In this document: piece by piece, positions 1-5,348 of the stretch | How positions within the stretch are numbered: position 1 is the first letter of the stretch | Layout of the letters: each line of letters begins with the position of its first letter | Source of the DNA: Sphingomonadales bacterium UBA6171 | GTDB lineage: Bacteria > Pseudomonadota > Alphaproteobacteria > Sphingomonadales > Sphingomonadaceae | Reading direction: 5' to 3' | DNA length: 5,857 bases | Assembly (NCBI GenBank): GCA_002422985.1 | Contig: DITZ01000090.1 | Span: 1-5,857, forward strand | Program-made: the position numbers and the translations under genes | Notes under the pieces: model-generated | What the model saw: the letters and a program-made list of their open reading frames with translations, nothing else | The model's database searches: none | What the model was told of the DNA's origin: nothing

Positions 1-353
1 CCAAGATGGCCAACCAGATCGCCATCGCCGGGCTGGTGCAGGCGCTTTCCGAAAGCCTGCACTTCGCCCTGAAGGCCGGGCTGGATACCGAGGCGCTGCT
101 CTGCGCCATCGGTGGCGGTGCTGCCCAAAGCTGGCAGATGGACAATCGGGCGAAAACCATGGTCGAAGGCCGCTTCGATTTCGGCTTCGCCGTCGATCTG
201 ATGCGGAAGGATCTGGGGCTGGTGCTGGACGAAGCGCGTCGCAACGGCGCATCGCTGCCGGTCGCGGCGCTGGTCGATCAATTTTACGGCGATGTGCAAA
301 AGGCCGGCGGCGGCCGCCATGACACCTCCTCGCTCATCACCCGGCTCGCCTGA
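1..353 (+). CDS. 3-hydroxyisobutyrate dehydrogenase-type NAD(P)-dependent oxidoreductase, C-terminal part (5' end outside window)
   Basis: This is the C-terminal all-helical domain of a beta-hydroxyacid dehydrogenase (HIBADH / 6-phosphogluconate dehydrogenase-like family). These enzymes use NAD(P) to oxidise a beta-hydroxyacid, or reduce the semialdehyde, in the cytoplasm. The frame is already open at the left edge. The first complete codon (bases 3-5) is Lys, in K-M-A-N-Q, which fits the family's catalytic K-x-x-N motif. Typical family stretches follow: an E-S-L-x-F-A helix with A-G-L-D, then G-G-A-A-x-S-W, then F-D-F-G-F with M-x-K-D-L, and a C-terminal G-G-G-R-x-D-T-S-S-L-I end. The missing upstream part should carry the Rossmann NAD-binding domain. 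The stop TGA (351-353) shares its last base with the next gene's ATG, so the two are probably translated from one message. Substrate cannot be fixed: 3-hydroxyisobutyrate, tartronate semialdehyde and related acids are all possible. Confidence 0.88.
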   Translation, partial: KMANQIAIAGLVQALSESLHFALKAGLDTEALLCAIGGGAAQSWQMDNRAKTMVEGRFDFGFAVDLMRKDLGLVLDEARRNGASLPVAALVDQFYGDVQKAGGGRHDTSSLITRLA

Positions 354-2032
354 TGCCCATGTTCCGCCTGCTGCTGGCGCTCCTCGCCGGTCTCGCCCTC
401 CTCGCTCAGCCGGCGCTGGCGGCCCGCACGCTCATCATCAACGCCAACGGCTATATGTTCGACGGCACGGGCATGCTGCGCCGCTTCGGCACGCTGTTCA
501 TCGGCGCCGATGGCAAGGTGCTGGCAACGCTGCCCAAAGGCGCGGCGGAGCCGAAGCTGGAGGTGGGGGACTATCGGCTGGACGCCAAGGGGCAAACGCT
601 GCTGCCCGGCCTGATCGACGGTCATGGCCATCTGCTGGGCCTTGGCCTGCGGCTGCGCCTGCTCGATCTTGGCGGTGCGCGCAGCGTGGCAGAGGCGCAG
701 GCCGCCATCGCCCGCTATGCCGCCGCCAATGCCAATGCCAAATGGATAGCGGGCGGCGGCTGGAATCAGGAACAATGGGGGGAGGGCGGCAGGAGCCGCT
801 TTCCCACCAGGGCCGAGCTGGACGCCGCCACCGGTGACAAGCCCGCCGCACTGGCCCGCGTGGATGGCCATGCGCTGTGGGTCAACAGCGCCGCGCTGAA
901 GGCCGCCGGCATCACCCGCGCCACCAAAGATCCGCCCGGCGGCCGCATCCTGCGCGACGCCGCCGGCAATCCCAGCGGCATATTGGTCGATACGGCCATC
1001 GCGCTGGTGGAAAAGGCAAGGCCCAAACCCGGCGCGGGAGAGGCCGAAAAGGCACTGGAAGCCGCGCTCGCCCATATGGCGTCGGTCGGGCTGACCGGCC
1101 TGCACGATATGGGCACCACGCCAGACGACTGGGCGCTGATTCGCGCCTTTGGCGATGAAGGCCGGCTGACCGCGCGTATTACCGCTTATGCTGCCGGTAT
1201 TGAATCCATGGAGGCCATCGCGCCGCTGCGCCCCACCCCCTGGCTCTATCAGGACCGCCTGCGGCTGATCGGCATCAAATTTCTGGCCGACGGGGCGTTG
1301 GGCAGCCGTGGCGCATGGCTGCTGGCACCTTATGCCGACGAGCCAACCACGCGCGGCCTGCAATTGCTGGACGACACCAGGCAGAAAAACTGGCTCAGCC
1401 GCGCCAATTTCCTTGGCTATCAGGTGGCCATCCACGCGATCGGCGACGCCGCCAACCGGCAGGTGCTGGACAGTTTCGCCGAAATCCTGCCCACCTATGG
1501 CGACCGGTTCCGCAACCGGGTGGAACATGCGCAGGTGGTGAACCCCGCCGACATCCCCCGCTTTGCAGCGCTGAAGCTCACCGCGTCCATGCAGCCAACG
1601 CACGGCCCATCCGATATGCTGATGGCAGAGACTCGGCTGGGGCCGGACAGGCTGGACGGTGCCTTTGCCTGGAAGCGGTTCCTCACCGCCAATGTGCCCC
1701 TCGTGCTCGGCTCTGACACGCCCGTCGAACCCGCCAATCCCTTTTTCGGCATCCACGCCGCCGTCACCCGCCAGACCCGCGAAGGCGCGCCGCCCGGCGG
1801 CTGGCGCATGGCCGACGCGCTCACGCTGGAACAGGCGCTGCAAGGCTTCACCACCAGCGCCGCTTTGGCCGGCCATATGGAAGGCAGGGTCGGCACATTG
1901 ACGCCCGGTGCCTGGGCCGATTTCATCCTGCTGGACCGCGACCCCTTCACCATCCCGCCCACGGACTTGTGGAAGATATTGGTGCAGGAAACCTGGCTCG
2001 CCGGCGGCAGGATTTACGTGCGCAATCCATAG
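353..2032 (+). CDS. Exported YtcJ-type amidohydrolase (amidohydrolase family 3)
   Basis: A 559-residue metal-dependent hydrolase of the amidohydrolase superfamily, YtcJ / N-substituted formamide deformylase-like branch. The N-terminus has a single Arg, a Leu/Ala-rich hydrophobic stretch (residues 5-19) and an A-L-A signal peptidase I site at 21-23, so the mature enzyme is probably periplasmic. No Cys follows, so it is not a lipoprotein. Metal-site motifs occur in the family order: G-L-I-D-G-H-G-H (His91, His93), I-K-F-L-A-D-G-A-L-G-S-R (Lys309, possible carboxylated ligand), A-I-H-A-I-G-D (His361), R-V-E-H-A-Q (His392) and L-G-S-D-T-P-V (Asp455). The C-terminal G-x-L-x-P-G-A-W-A-D-F-I-L-L-D stretch rebuilds the small beta domain. 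Length is normal for the family and all key residues are present. The ATG overlaps the previous stop by one base with no Shine-Dalgarno sequence, suggesting translational coupling; ATG at 359 is an alternative start. The real substrate is unknown. Confidence 0.93.
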   Translation: MPMFRLLLALLAGLALLAQPALAARTLIINANGYMFDGTGMLRRFGTLFIGADGKVLATLPKGAAEPKLEVGDYRLDAKGQTLLPGLIDGHGHLLGLGLRLRLLDLGGARSVAEAQAAIARYAAANANAKWIAGGGWNQEQWGEGGRSRFPTRAELDAATGDKPAALARVDGHALWVNSAALKAAGITRATKDPPGGRILRDAAGNPSGILVDTAIALVEKARPKPGAGEAEKALEAALAHMASVGLTGLHDMGTTPDDWALIRAFGDEGRLTARITAYAAGIESMEAIAPLRPTPWLYQDRLRLIGIKFLADGALGSRGAWLLAPYADEPTTRGLQLLDDTRQKNWLSRANFLGYQVAIHAIGDAANRQVLDSFAEILPTYGDRFRNRVEHAQVVNPADIPRFAALKLTASMQPTHGPSDMLMAETRLGPDRLDGAFAWKRFLTANVPLVLGSDTPVEPANPFFGIHAAVTRQTREGAPPGGWRMADALTLEQALQGFTTSAALAGHMEGRVGTLTPGAWADFILLDRDPFTIPPTDLWKILVQETWLAGGRIYVRNP

Positions 2033-2081
2033 ATTTGGCTGATGGTAGCTTGCTTAGATATAGTTGCGATTGATACTTGTC

Positions 2082-2182
2082 GTCGCTGACCCCACCCCCG
2101 GCCCCTCCCCTGAAGGGGAGGGGAGCGTGTTGCGCTACTTCCTCCCCTCCCCTTCAGGGGAGGGGCCGGGGGTGGGGGCGAC
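2082..2182. repeat. GC-rich double palindrome (REP/BIME-like extragenic repeat)
   Basis: Two 36-base arms, 2090-2125 and 2142-2177, are perfect reverse complements separated by a 16-base loop. Pairing extends outward by GTCGC (2082-2086) with GCGAC (2178-2182) if a TGA bulge at 2087-2089 is allowed. Each arm is also a hairpin of its own: 2102-2110 pairs with 2115-2123 around TGAA, and 2144-2152 pairs with 2157-2165 around TTCA, each a 9-bp stem of CCCCTCCCC with GGGGAGGGG. The element can therefore fold as two small hairpins or one long one. This architecture is that of paired extragenic palindromes, and CCCTCCCC-type repeats of this kind are common between genes in sphingomonads and other high-GC proteobacteria. 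It lies between convergent genes, where it could limit read-through or protect mRNA 3' ends. No T-run follows it on either strand, so it is not a classical terminator. Confidence 0.85.
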
Positions 2183-2201
2183 CCCCCCAAAAACCCAGAT
2201 A

Positions 2202-2217
2202 TGTTCCCCATGGAACA
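2202..2217. other. Degenerate 16-bp palindrome, parS-like
   Basis: The sequence TGTTCCCCATGGAACA has the same 6-bp outer arms (TGTTCC and GGAACA) as the perfect palindrome 45 bp to its right. It differs from that copy only at two bases in the centre (CCAT instead of ACGT). Because the CACGTG core of parS is broken here, it is at best a weak ParB site. As RNA it would form the same 6-bp stem with a different tetraloop. Confidence 0.4.
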
Positions 2218-2239
2218 ACCAATCCGGCCACAAACGCGT

Positions 2240-2262
2240 AAAAAAATGTTCCACGTGGAACA
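2240..2262 (-). terminator. Possible Rho-independent terminator of the purF-SDR unit
   Basis: Read on the minus strand, the palindrome at 2262-2247 can form a 6-bp stem (TGTTCC with GGAACA) closed by an ACGT loop. Seven T's follow at 2246-2240, and the hairpin begins 14 bases after the dehydrogenase stop codon. A hairpin followed by a T-run in this position is what an intrinsic terminator looks like. The stem is short and only moderately GC-rich, so strength is uncertain. It uses the same bases as the candidate parS site. A further small inverted repeat, GCCGG (2268-2272) with CCGGC (2281-2285), surrounds the stop codon. Confidence 0.4.
2247..2262. other. parS: Candidate parS site (ParB-binding palindrome)
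   Basis: TGTTCCACGTGGAACA is a perfect 16-bp palindrome. It fits the degenerate chromosomal parS consensus TGTTnCACGTGnAACA at every fixed position, and its two variable bases are symmetric C and G. ParB (Spo0J) binds such sites as a dimer and nucleates the partition complex that loads SMC and segregates the origin region. The site is intergenic, between convergent genes, 14 bases past the stop of the minus-strand dehydrogenase. A second reading is possible: on the minus strand it is followed directly by seven T's, so it could be a terminator stem. Only one perfect copy is present in the window, and parA/parB are not here. Confidence 0.6.
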
Positions 2263-2276
2263 ATGCAGCCGGCAAT

Positions 2277-2996
2277 TCAACCGGCGATGATATCCCCGTC
2301 GCGGTTCAGCGCCAGCCGGTTGGTGCCCGGTTTCAACCCGGCGCGCAGCCGTTCGATCAGCCGTTCGGCCACCACCTCCGGCGCTTTCAGGGTTGCGGCA
2401 TCCTCCCCCGGAAACGCCCGCGCGCGCAACATGGTGCGCGTGCCGCCGGGGTCCAGCACCAATATATTCACGCCCAGACTCTGCATTTCGGCGGCATAGC
2501 AATCCACCAGCATCTCCAGCGCCGCTTTCGATGCCGCATAGGGCCCCCAATAGGCCGTGGGCCTTGTGCCGACAGAGGAGGTGACGGCCACCACCGTGCC
2601 CCTGGCGCGGCGCAGCAGTGCGTCAAAGGTGCGCAGCAGCCGCCATTGCGCGGTGACGTTCAGGTCCATCACCTGCCCGAATTCCTTCGGCGTCACATGC
2701 GCCAGCGGCGACAGCGTCCCCAGCATCGCGGCATTCAGCACCAGCAGGTCGATGCCGTCGGTCCAGCGCCCGGCAATCGCGGCACCCAGCTTGTCCACAT
2801 CATCGGCTCTGGTGATGTCCAGCGGCGCAATCGTTGCGCTGCCGCCGGCTGCATGGATGGCGTCGTCGGTTTCGATTAGGCCGGCCTCGGTGCGGCCGGT
2901 CAGGATCACATGATAGCCGTCTGCCGCCAGTTGCAGCGCAATCGCCTTGCCGATGCCCCGGCTGGCGCCGGTAACAATCGCCGTCCTGTCCTTCAT
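2277..2996 (-). CDS. YciK-like short-chain dehydrogenase/reductase
   Basis: A 239-residue classical SDR, a cytoplasmic NAD(P)(H)-dependent oxidoreductase with a Rossmann fold. Visible motifs are the cofactor-binding T-G-A-S-R-G-I-G (residues 9-16), L-N-A-A (87-90, in place of the common N-N-A-G), the helix-4 Asn113 in D-L-N-V, the catalytic Ser at 140/141 in V-T-S-S-V-G, and Y-A-A-S-K (Tyr153, Lys157). The full Asn-Ser-Tyr-Lys tetrad is therefore present. The stretch D-P-G-G-T-R-T with M-L-R-A-R-A-F-P-G-E-D (182-199) resembles the E. coli YciK type. An Arg after the second glycine region and G-R at 34-35 suggest NADP(H) preference, which is inference. Its ATG overlaps the purF stop as ATGA (2993-2996) without a good Shine-Dalgarno sequence, so translation is probably coupled to purF. 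The physiological substrate is unknown. Confidence 0.93.
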   Translation of the reverse strand: MKDRTAIVTGASRGIGKAIALQLAADGYHVILTGRTEAGLIETDDAIHAAGGSATIAPLDITRADDVDKLGAAIAGRWTDGIDLLVLNAAMLGTLSPLAHVTPKEFGQVMDLNVTAQWRLLRTFDALLRRARGTVVAVTSSVGTRPTAYWGPYAASKAALEMLVDCYAAEMQSLGVNILVLDPGGTRTMLRARAFPGEDAATLKAPEVVAERLIERLRAGLKPGTNRLALNRDGDIIAG

Positions 2997-4471
2997 GCCA
3001 TGGCTTTCAGCGGCAGCTCGACCACCAGATTACGGGCGTCAAAATCGGTCAGGCGCGTGGGATAGTCGCCGGTGAAGCAGGCGTCACAACGGGATGCATT
3101 GTCCGGCCGGCTACCGTCCCCCATCGCGCGATACAGGCCATCGATGGAGATGAAGGCCAGGCTGTCGCAGCCGATATAGGCGCGCATCGCCTCCACATCC
3201 TTGCTCGCCGCCAGCAGCTTGGAGCGTTCCGGCGTATCCACCCCATAAAAGCAGCTGTGCCTTGTGGGTGGCGAGGCGATGCGCAGATGCACCTCCGCCG
3301 CGCCGGCCTCGCGCAGCATTTGCACGATTTTCACGCTGGTGGTGCCGCGCACCACCGAATCGTCGATCAGCACCAGCCGCTTGCCGGCGATCAACGCGCG
3401 GTTGGCATTATGCTTCAGCTTCACCCCCAGGTGGCGCACGCCATCACCGGGCTGGATGAAAGTGCGGCCGACATAGTGGGAACGGATGATGCCCAGTTCG
3501 AACGGCGTGCCCGATTCCTGCGCATAGCCGATGGCCGCGGGCGTGCCCGAATCGGGCACCGGCACCACCATGTCGGCATATACCGGCGATTCCCGTGCCA
3601 GTTCCGCACCGATATTCTTGCGCACCTGATAGACGCTCATCCCTTCGGACCAGCTGTCGGGGCGCGAGAAATAGACCTGTTCGAAAATGCAGGGCCGCGC
3701 CCGCACCGGCTCGAACGGCATGATGGAGCGGACGCCGCCCTCGTTCACGATCAGCAGTTCGCCGGGTGCCACTTCCCGTTCGAAGCTGGCCCCCACAATA
3801 TCCAGCGCCACCGTTTCAGAGGCCAGGATCACGCTGCTGCCCAGCCGCCCCAGCACCAGCGGCCGGATGCCCAGCGGATCGCGGCAGGCGATCAGGCCAT
3901 CGCTGGTAAGGCAGATGAGCGAATAGGCGCCTTCCACCTGCTTCAGCGCATCGATAAAACGGTCGAGCAGGGTCGGTTGGCCCGACGTGGCGAGCAGGTG
4001 GATGATGACTTCGGTGTCCGACGTGGACTGGAAGATGGAACCGCGGCGGATGAGTTCGGAACGCAGCGTCATCGCATTGGAAAGATTGCCATTATGCGCC
4101 ACGGCAAAGCCACCGGAGCGCAATTCGGCAAACAGCGGCTGCACATTCCGCAGCGCCGTTTCGCCGGTGGTGGAATAGCGGTTATGCCCGATCGCCGCAT
4201 CGCCGGCGAGCATGGCAATCACATCCTCCCGGTCGAAATTGCCGGCCACATGGCCCATGGCGCGGTGGACGTGAAATTCCTGCCGGTCATGGCTGACGAT
4301 GCCGGCGGCTTCCTGCCCGCGATGCTGGAGCGCATGGAGGCCAAGCGCCACCATTGCCGAGGCCTGCGCTGATCCCCAGACGCCGAAAATGCCGCATTCT
4401 TCATGCAGCTTGTCGTCGTCAAAAGGGTTGGTCGAAAGCGGGAAATGCCCGCTGCCGGAAATCGCTGTCAT
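2993..4471 (-). CDS. purF: Amidophosphoribosyltransferase (glutamine PRPP amidotransferase)
   Basis: PurF makes 5-phosphoribosylamine from PRPP and glutamine, the committed first step of purine synthesis in the cytoplasm. Numbering is from the ATG at 4471 (492 residues). The N-terminal Ntn glutaminase domain has nucleophile Cys26 in E-E-C-G-I-F-G-V, which implies removal of a 25-residue propeptide. It also has H-R-G-Q-E-A-A-G (50-57), N-R-Y-S-T-T-G (97-103) and H-N-G-N (126-129). The C-terminal phosphoribosyltransferase domain has the PRPP loop V-L-I-D-D-S-V-V-R-G-T-T-S (367-379). Cys261, Cys407, Cys462 and Cys465 match the four [4Fe-4S] ligands of the Bacillus-type, oxygen-sensitive PurF. 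Start choice: the frame could begin at GTG 4495, but AAGG (4484-4481) sits 9 bases before the 4471 ATG and nothing similar precedes the GTG. It is divergent from hisI and overlaps the downstream SDR by 4 bases. No PurR-type operator was recognised. Confidence 0.97.
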   Translation of the reverse strand: MTAISGSGHFPLSTNPFDDDKLHEECGIFGVWGSAQASAMVALGLHALQHRGQEAAGIVSHDRQEFHVHRAMGHVAGNFDREDVIAMLAGDAAIGHNRYSTTGETALRNVQPLFAELRSGGFAVAHNGNLSNAMTLRSELIRRGSIFQSTSDTEVIIHLLATSGQPTLLDRFIDALKQVEGAYSLICLTSDGLIACRDPLGIRPLVLGRLGSSVILASETVALDIVGASFEREVAPGELLIVNEGGVRSIMPFEPVRARPCIFEQVYFSRPDSWSEGMSVYQVRKNIGAELARESPVYADMVVPVPDSGTPAAIGYAQESGTPFELGIIRSHYVGRTFIQPGDGVRHLGVKLKHNANRALIAGKRLVLIDDSVVRGTTSVKIVQMLREAGAAEVHLRIASPPTRHSCFYGVDTPERSKLLAASKDVEAMRAYIGCDSLAFISIDGLYRAMGDGSRPDNASRCDACFTGDYPTRLTDFDARNLVVELPLKAMA

Positions 4472-4559
4472 CACCGAATACCTTGTGAGCCGCACGCTTG
4501 GGCGGCATGTAGGGGTTTCTGCGGCGTTTGTCGCCCCCTCAACCTGTCACCGAACGGTC
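4472..4559. promoter_or_regulatory. Shared purF/hisI divergent upstream region
   Basis: This 88-bp gap must hold the promoters of both divergent genes if each is transcribed from its own start. On the minus strand a weak sigma70-like pair can be read (GCGACA, 17 bases, TACATG) ahead of purF, but neither hexamer is close to consensus. Nothing convincing was found on the plus strand for hisI. No palindromic operator, riboswitch or attenuator leader was seen. The purF ribosome-binding AAGG lies at 4484-4481. Confidence 0.35.
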
Positions 4560-4907
4560 ATGTCAGCCATGCCAGACGCCTTTTCGCCGAAATTTGATGC
4601 ACTTGGCCTGCTGACGGCGGTGGTTGTCCACGCCGAAACCGGCGCGCCGCTGATGGTGGCGCATATGAATAGCGAAGCGCTGGCGAAAACGCGGGAAACC
4701 GGCATCGCGCACTTCTGGTCCCGCAGCCGGGGGAAGCTGTGGATGAAGGGCGAGACATCCGGGCACATATTGACCGTGCGCGAAATATTGGTGGATTGCG
4801 ATCAGGATTGTTTATGGCTGAAAGCGATTCCGGCCGGGCCGGCCTGCCACACGGGGGCCGAAAGCTGTTTCTTCCGGCGGCTGGAGGGCGATGCGCTTGT
4901 TGATTGA
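4560..4907 (+). CDS. hisI: Phosphoribosyl-AMP cyclohydrolase
   Basis: HisI opens the purine ring of phosphoribosyl-AMP, the third step of histidine synthesis, in the cytoplasm. At 115 residues it is the single-function form, without a fused HisE pyrophosphohydrolase domain. Family motifs are plain: M-N-S-E-A-L (36-41), T-G-I-A-H-F-W-S-R-S-R (47-57), L-W-M-K-G-E-T-S-G (60-68), D-C-D-Q-D (79-83, metal-binding acidic box), A-C-H-T-G (95-99) and E-S-C-F (101-104). Cys80, Cys96 and Cys103 have the 16- and 7-residue spacing of the zinc ligands. Start: the ATG at 4560 was chosen as the first in the conserved frame; ATG 4569, three codons later, is equally possible because neither has a clear Shine-Dalgarno sequence. 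The frame is open further upstream, but that part lies over purF in antisense and is not conserved-looking. The stop codon lies inside the candidate MerR operator. Confidence 0.96.
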   Translation: MSAMPDAFSPKFDALGLLTAVVVHAETGAPLMVAHMNSEALAKTRETGIAHFWSRSRGKLWMKGETSGHILTVREILVDCDQDCLWLKAIPAGPACHTGAESCFFRRLEGDALVD

Positions 4908-4919
4908 CGCATACGTAAA
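4904..4919. promoter_or_regulatory. Candidate MerR-family operator and promoter upstream of the merR-acyl-CoA dehydrogenase unit
   Basis: TTGACGCATACGTAAA is an imperfect dyad: TTGACG and CGTAAA are inverted copies with one mismatch around a 4-base centre. It overlaps the hisI stop (4905-4907) and ends 20 bases before the MerR ATG. MerR proteins bind dyads lying in a long -35/-10 spacer. Here weak hexamers TTGTTG (4897-4902) and TAAACT (4922-4927) are 19 bases apart with the dyad between them, which is the expected geometry. An alternative reading is TTGACG (4904-4909) itself as a -35 with TAGCCT (4927-4932) 17 bases on. The dyad also resembles the TTnACG...CGTnAA sites reported for LiuR-type MerR regulators; this comparison is from memory. 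Confidence 0.45.
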
Positions 4920-4939
4920 GGTAAACTAGCCTGCGCAGA

Positions 4940-5344
4940 ATGGGAGAGAGCGGCGATTCGTTCAGCATTACCGATCTGGCGCGGGCGTTTGGCGTCACGT
5001 CGCGGACCTTGCGATTCTATGAGGATGAGGGGCTTTTGCATCCTGAGCGGCGCGGGTCGCAGCGGGTGTATGGCCGGGCGGACCGGGCGCGGCTGGCATG
5101 GATATTGCGCGGGCGGGCGGTTGGCTTTTCGCTGGCCGATATACAGGAGCTGCTGAACCTTTACGCCCCCGGCGGCGCGCGCAAGGGGCAGTTGATGGCC
5201 GCACTGGAGAAATCGCGCGAGCGGATCGCGGCGCTGAAAATCCAGCGCGACGCCATCGACCAGACGATCGACGAACTGGAACAATTTTGTGTGACCCTGA
5301 CTGACCAGCTGGCCGGTGCCGCTGGCAGTGCATTCAAGGAGTAG
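4940..5344 (+). CDS. MerR-family transcriptional regulator (acyl-CoA degradation type)
   Basis: A 134-residue cytoplasmic DNA-binding regulator. The N-terminal winged helix carries F-S-I-T-D-L-A-R-A-F-G-V-T-S-R-T-L-R-F-Y (residues 8-27) followed by E-D-E-G-L-L and the wing R-R-G-S-Q-R-V-Y (37-44). Helices with V-G-F-S-L-A-D-I-Q-E-L-L (61-72) follow, then a long amphipathic helix (about 82-118) that should form the antiparallel dimer coiled coil. The one Cys (117) is isolated, so there is no metal- or redox-sensing Cys cluster. A dedicated C-terminal ligand domain is lacking. It sits 4 bases ahead of an acyl-CoA dehydrogenase gene whose ribosome-binding site lies in its last codons, so the two are probably co-transcribed. 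Similar MerR proteins (LiuR-like) control branched-chain amino acid or fatty-acid degradation; assigning that role here is inference from context. No Shine-Dalgarno sequence precedes the ATG, so the message may be leaderless. Confidence 0.92.
   Translation: MGESGDSFSITDLARAFGVTSRTLRFYEDEGLLHPERRGSQRVYGRADRARLAWILRGRAVGFSLADIQELLNLYAPGGARKGQLMAALEKSRERIAALKIQRDAIDQTIDELEQFCVTLTDQLAGAAGSAFKE
5336..5341 (+). promoter_or_regulatory. Strong ribosome-binding site of the acyl-CoA dehydrogenase
   Basis: AAGGAG lies 7 bases before the ATG at 5349, inside the final codons of the MerR gene. It fixes the start of the dehydrogenase and is by far the best Shine-Dalgarno sequence in the window, suggesting much higher translation of the enzyme than of its regulator. 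Confidence 0.85.
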
Positions 5345-5348
5345 CCCC

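Noticed and set aside
1506..1526. GTTCC and GGAAC inverted 10 bases apart inside the amidohydrolase gene
   Set aside because: It lacks the CACGTG core and the right spacing for parS, and it lies in conserved coding sequence, so chance is sufficient.
284..1876. A 530-codon open frame on the minus strand opposite the amidohydrolase
   Set aside because: It is antisense to a gene with full conserved motifs. Its composition (Gly, Gln, Arg, His, Ala rich, no recognisable domain) is typical of antisense frames in high-GC genes.
2090..2177. GC-rich double palindrome as a bidirectional Rho-independent terminator
   Set aside because: The hairpins are strong, but neither strand has a T-run directly after them. 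It is kept as an extragenic repeat.
2064..2879. A plus-strand open frame beginning in the GC-rich repeat with P-S-P-E-G-E-G-like sequence
   Set aside because: Such peptides are the usual spurious translation of GC-rich extragenic palindromes, and the rest runs antisense to the SDR.
3257..4372. A 371-codon open frame on the plus strand opposite purF
   Set aside because: It mirrors the purF codon pattern, has His/Arg/Gln-rich low-complexity composition and no recognisable motif. purF is certain on the other strand.
4472..4495. GTG start of purF at 4495, eight codons upstream
   Set aside because: No Shine-Dalgarno sequence precedes it, while the ATG at 4471 has AAGG at suitable spacing.
4299..4559. 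Upstream extension of the hisI frame to 202 codons
   Set aside because: The extra part overlaps the purF start region in antisense and shows no HisI homology. HisI normally begins close to the ATG at 4560.
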